NCBI GenBank assembly: GCA_002633005.1 | Contig: NMRA01000425.1 | Coordinates: 12,230-76,229 of the forward strand | Reading direction: 5' to 3' | Origin: Phoronis australis | Taxonomy: Eukaryota > Phoronida > Phoronidae | Length of the DNA: 64,000 bases | Part shown: positions 60,601 through 64,000 of the stretch, one piece after another | How the letters are laid out: every line of letters begins with the position of its first letter | Position numbering within the stretch: position 1 is the stretch's first letter | Translations under genes and position numbers: made by a program | Notes under the pieces: generated by a model | Told to the model about the DNA's origin: nothing | Seen by the model: only the letters and a program-made list of their open reading frames with translations | The model's database searches: none

Positions 60601-61959
60601 GAAATTTCAGAGCAGAACCTACTGCAAAGTTCACAACAGAAAGCACAAGGGAGAATAGTGTTTTTTTTTCAAAACAAATGAAATTGTATGGCTTATTTTT
60701 TATTGAGTGTGTTAGGCATGACAGAATACAGTGAATTCAGAAGAACTACTCATAAGACTTGCTGATTTCACAAATTTACTCATTTCAGTCTTGTACATTG
60801 AGAAATTGTGAGCCAGGTAGTTTATTTACGTTAGAGGCGCATCTAACGATGTCATCACCTGAACGTGAAATTAATTCTCCAGGACAGAACAGTTACCAAA
60901 TTCTAAATAACAAATTACCAGTTGTTATTTATTACTAGGGCATGAATTCTTAAAACGAATTGCAACTGATGTAGCTGATCACGTGTGAGAGCGATGGAAG
61001 TGGGCTTTGGAAATATGAGATGGCAATATGGGTAGTGTGGGAAGAAAGGGAAGCTTATTGGTGCCAATTCAATGGATACTTACCCTCAAAAATACTTAGT
61101 TTGAATTTGCGATGTAACACTATATCTACACTTTTTACAAAAGTATACAGAATGACTGATATTAGTGCTAGCTAAACTGCATATTATTCAATAAACGAAA
61201 GGAAGACTTCGACACAAAATTTATTCCAGTAGACGCCGTTCGTAATTGTGTTTATTACGGTTCTGGAATAGATTTGATTACATGTCTGCTAATCGTTTCA
61301 CAAAGCAAACAATGTACTGGGACCTCACGAACAAGAAGTACAGGTGGTCAAAAACTGTTTTTCAAATTTTACTGAGGTTTATCACATTGAAGATTTTATC
61401 AAAAGTGAGCTTGTGATCTGGAAAATGCCAAAATGATTTTTCCGAGTTTATTTAAGAATGAGCATTTCTAGAGAAAGGAATCCCTGTTTCCTCAATTTAC
61501 ACGTGAAGTGTGAAAGTGGAAACCCGCCATTTTGCTATTATTACTCCGGTTGGGGGACGTTTGTGTGATTTTTGTATTGCCCCATACTGTAGAAAATGAA
61601 ATACATTTTCTTTGCCTATGCGATCTCTACACTGATCTCAGACTCGGGTTATTTACAGAGGTCAAGTTGGTCTACCCTCATTTGGTGAGCTAGAAATTCT
61701 GAACCAGTTTGTTTTCTTGATGACTAACACCACTGTGAGTTATCAGTTTTATCTATGATGTATTTTTCAGGCGAAAAATTGTTATTTACATCTTAATTAA
61801 TAATGACTGAGAAGTTTGGTCTGGTTTTCTTTTTGTCACTGTATACGTGTATGCGTTGCTTATGTTAATTACGTTAAATGAGAGTTCAGGCTCCGAACAA
61901 ACTTCCAAATATTGATATCTACAAAACAGTCTTGGTTTTAAATTCAACTTTGTAGTATG
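60601..61959. other. Spacer right of the LINE
   Basis: No gene, long open frame or clear repeat was recognised. Confidence 0.4.
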
Positions 61960-62660
61960 GCGGGAACAAGCTGAAGTTACAACTACTTAATAAAACTCCT
62001 AACCCTCCGTGACGATTGTCAACGTCAAAACTTGTTTGTATTGTTAATTGGAAATTTCCGATCGTTGGGTTCCTGGCGAAAGTTTGTGGCCTCGCTATGT
62101 GTCATCCGGGGTATTATCGTTTTACGGGCGAAAAGGCCATTCATGTTGAATGAGACTTAAATTTAGATAGCCTTAAAGTTATGTAGCTTTGAATGGAGCT
62201 ACAAAGCAACAAAAGTCGTTGTTTTTGTTGTGATTATGCGGGTTCGAATCGAAAAGACGTGTCTATCTAGTCGCAGTTCTGTAATTCAAAACTTCGCTGA
62301 ATGTTGATATTTTCCAGTTTGATTTGAAACGTACTGCAATTTATTGACGGCTTTGTGTTACATACTTACTGCACTCTCTGCCTCACCGCCTGTTGTGAAA
62401 CTGTCAACCGTCGCGAAGCCGTTTATCAAATAGAGTTTTAACTGGACACTTTTACCTCTAAAAGTACACGTTTCTCCAGTAGGAGATGACTGAGCAATCT
62501 TAATGCAGATCCTGGTTAATCTACTTCTTGAGCATGCTGACGTGAGAGTTTGTTATATCAATCATTACAAAATTTTCCTTTCAAATCGTCATATTCACTA
62601 TTTTTATTGCATATTTGCCATTGTGTTGTTGACATCAAACGCTAAAGGAAATGTACATGT
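61960..62660. repeat. 3'-flank block of the gene unit, copy 3
   Basis: Collinear with 5560-6180 and 24090-24810 (GCTATGTGTCATCCGGGGTA, TTCGAATCGAAAAGACGTGT). It predicts a sixth family gene to its right, and a damaged last exon is indeed found at 63083-63192. Confidence 0.8.
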
Positions 62661-63082
62661 ACTACTACGTCTAAACATTCAAGTTTGTCATAGAATTGCA
62701 ATGAATTAAAGTCAGCCCAAGCAACTTGGACTTTGCGGGCACCGATTACGCTTTTGAAGCTGTAATGGGTAGAAATGAAAATTGCAGTTGTAAATTTATA
62801 CAATAATGTTTTTGATAAGATTTCACAAAGGTTGAAAATTCATTGAATGCTGTTTTGGGGGGAATCAATGGTACCGTCGATTTTGACAGTAGTGAAAGAT
62901 TTTCCAGGAATAGAATGTTCAGCTTCAAAAATTAACCAATAAAATGACAAAACATGAATTGTATTCAAGCAGAAGTTTATTTAAGTTTTCACATTTGAAT
63001 GATCTTTAATAGTACATAAATTTCGTTAGTGTTTTTTTCAACTTTTAATTGCGTGCAGTTTAAGCCATGTCTTGGGCACCGT

Positions 63083-63192
63083 TTTATTTCGACTGAAAGT
63101 TCACAGATGTAACGTGCTTTGTCGTTGCATCTCTTGGTTTGCAGGTTCTGGGTACTGGGATTGACAATCACGGATGCGCTTTCATTTGAAAA
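63083..63192 (-). pseudogene. Gene 6: damaged last exon
   Basis: The minus strand reads VNPSTQNLQTKRCNDKARYI then CELSV, clearly the family's last exon. The acceptor CAG is CAA, the first cysteine is replaced (SASVIV instead of AACEVF), and a 1-base change removes the usual stop. The intron beyond it resembles gene 1 up to about 63600. Any TLDc and lectin exons would lie right of the window. Confidence 0.7.
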
Positions 63193-63599
63193 AGAGGCAA
63201 AATCCACATGCTTGAGTAATACAATAACACTCAGAAGTTTTAATTGCCGATTACTTACCTGAAATTACTTCAACTCTTGGTGTTGGGGAAAGAAATTTGT
63301 TGTTTGACATTAAAATATATTTAAAATCACAAAATTTTGGTTCTGGAGTAGTATTTGTTTTGCCTCGAACAACGTTCTAAGTGCATTAGAGTACCGGTAG
63401 GCTATCTGTGATTATTTGCCTGAGTAGCAGTAATGTAAATTTTGTCCAGACAGTTAATTGACATATTTAAGGAGAAAGGGTTCCACTTCTTCGGAAATGA
63501 TCAAAACAAAACCAGCGGACCTGCCGTTTCACTGAGATTTGTTGTTGTTACGCGATCATCTACATTTACAAAATTGTGATTCGTCCCCCATTTTTTGTC

Positions 63600-63873
63600 A
63601 CCAATGTGCAGTGCTGTACCCTCTTTAATAGACCATAGTTGGCTCATTGGCGGTGGAGCTCTGCAGTTAAAATGTATGGCAGTGCCCGCAGCTCTATTGA
63701 CAATACGAAATGATGAACGCTGCAAGTGCAAAAAGAACATTTGTGCTGGGAAACTGAGTTTGTGCTGCAATGCTGGGTCAAACTGTACAGAAATGTGCAG
63801 CTGTGACAACTGTGGTAATATCAACATCATTGACTGCATAGCATTGGATAGTTCTTTGACAAGACAACACTAA
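63600..63873 (+). pseudogene. Cysteine-rich transposon protein fragment
   Basis: The open frame ends with ERCKCKKNICAGKLSLCCNA, SNCTEMCSCDNCGNINI. The cysteine module matches the degenerate copy at 46690-46750. It begins exactly where similarity to the gene 1 intron ends, so it is probably an insertion into the gene 6 intron that continues toward the right end. Confidence 0.45.
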
Positions 63874-64000
63874 ATAGACCTCTAACCCCGTGATTTCGTG
63901 TTTTTGTATTAAAAAGTTTTATTTGTTGATTAAGTCATAGAAATTGCATACTTTGATCATTGTCATGTATTTGTCTCATACTGCTTGCTGCCAGAATAAT

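Noticed and set aside
63083-63207. Gene 6 last exon as a working exon
   Set aside because: The acceptor AG, the first cysteine and the usual stop are all altered, so it is listed as damaged.

Overview
The window is nuclear DNA from an animal. It has GT-AG introns, A+T-rich spacers, many microsatellites, and decayed copies of several eukaryotic transposon classes (Penelope-like, LINE, LTR, tyrosine-recombinase retroelements, PIF/Harbinger, TTAA-target DNA elements). A marine invertebrate is the best guess, from the transposon mix and the frequent acatgtacatgta-type words; the phylum cannot be fixed from this sequence. A few N positions (16419, 23735, 25336-25347, 39500) show a draft assembly of a probably heterozygous genome.

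Layout. At the left end (640-4735, +) lie six exons of snurportin-1, the import adaptor for m3G-capped snRNPs; its N-terminal exons are left of the window or unrecognised. The rest is dominated by a tandem family on the minus strand, called here genes 1 to 6. Each intact member (gene 1, 7186-9555; gene 2, 25562-28198; gene 4, 49499-52423) encodes a signal peptide, a variable number of ~32-residue coiled-coil repeats, the first half of a C-type lectin-like domain (CTLD), a complete TLDc domain on its own exon, and a last exon that looks like the missing C-terminal end of the CTLD. The TLDc exon has phase-1 introns on both sides, so it reads as a domain inserted into a CTLD by exon shuffling. 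Gene 3 (30257-32525) has lost its central exons and carries a Penelope-like insertion, gene 5 (54522-55758) is a decayed pseudogene, and gene 6 is visible only as a damaged last exon near 63.1 kb.

Between the genes: a ~6 kb directly repeated block (10353-16213 and 16420-21709), where either a tandem duplication or two unmerged haplotypes were placed side by side; a LINE relic interrupted by an 860-bp TTAA-flanked element (22.5-24.1 kb); a LINE 3' relic (32.8 kb); a tyrosine-recombinase relic (35.6-36.0 kb); a degenerate Gypsy-type LTR element (36.6-41.6 kb, minus); a PIF/Harbinger element nested between outer inverted repeats (42.0-45.8 kb); a possible second TTAA element (45.9-49.4 kb); and a young, 5'-truncated LINE with an exact 16-bp target-site duplication and a 705-codon open frame (58342-60584). 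Blocks flanking the family genes are also shared between loci, so the array grew by duplication of multi-kilobase units and was then broken up by transposons.
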